64,000 nt of DNA, taken from NCBI RefSeq assembly GCF_032118995.1, contig NC_092652.1:23797044-23861043 (forward strand). The letters run 5' to 3'. The notes beneath the pieces are model-generated. The model did not search any database and had not been told where the DNA came from. It was given only the letters and a program-made list of their open reading frames with translations. Origin of the DNA: Asterias amurensis. Taxonomy: Eukaryota; Echinodermata; Asteroidea; Forcipulatida; Asteriidae. Both the position numbers and the translations under genes were made by a program. This document shows, piece by piece, positions 63,882-64,000 of the stretch (positions are counted from its first letter, which is position 1; every line of letters starts with the position of its first letter).

Positions 63882-64000
63882 CTGAAGAAGATCAAACCCG
63901 AAGAAAATTAATAATTCAAACCTGCAAATGTTTGATGTTGCAAAGCACTTCTTGTTACGGTAGGCCTAACAATGTTTTATGATACGAATCTAACCTGCTT

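Overview
The window looks like nuclear DNA of an echinoderm, most likely a sea star. That is an inference from animal-type genes with many short exons in AT-rich introns, deuterostome gene families (UBXN6, FBXL17, an ERICH2-like gene, a Praja-like RING ligase), tRNA-derived SINEs, and very many short foldback (MITE-like) elements. No organelle, bacterial or CRISPR sequence is seen.

Layout. (1) 1-3.1 kb, plus strand: the 3' half of a UBXN6 gene (PUB and UBX domains), whose 5' exons lie left of the window. (2) 3.3-23.0 kb, plus strand: a second UBXN6-like gene, apparently complete (nine exons, 438 codons, all phases agree), with 7.7-kb first and 3-kb third introns full of foldback elements and tandem repeats. 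(3) 23-27 kb: intergenic, with MITEs and a tRNA-derived SINE. (4) 27.1-35.9 kb, minus strand: a complete 12-exon ERICH2-like gene (485 aa). (5) 36-37.7 kb: a divergent promoter interval. (6) 37.7-43.1 kb, plus strand: a complete 7-exon FBXL17-like F-box/LRR gene (590 aa); its last intron carries a 1.24-kb solo LTR flanked by a perfect 5-bp duplication. (7) 43.1-50.3 kb: convergent intergenic DNA with MITEs, a SINE and a 0.9-kb GGTACC-rich satellite. (8) 50.3-55.0 kb, minus strand: a complete 5-exon RING-H2 E3 ligase of Praja type (947 aa), 791 codons of it in one exon. (9) 55-60 kb: intergenic. (10) 60.0-63.9 kb, minus strand: the 3' half of an unrecognised gene with a coiled-coil segment, an acidic 7-residue repeat and a membrane-spanning tail that sits in a shifted frame.

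Four of the six genes belong to the ubiquitin/p97 system: two p97 adaptors (UBXN6 type), one SCF substrate receptor (FBXL17 type) and one RING ligase (Praja type). They are on different strands and not co-directional, so I see no operon-like logic; the only clear local relation is the UBXN6 tandem duplication. The most unusual items are the rebuilt second UBXN6 paralogue (new N-terminus, zinc-finger-like segment, shortened linker), the duplicated exon in the ERICH2-like gene, the shifted transmembrane frame at 60.1-60.3 kb, and the MITE families that share internal modules but differ in their ends and central hairpins. All exon borders come from reading splice sites and phases by eye; family names come from remembered protein sequences, not from a search.
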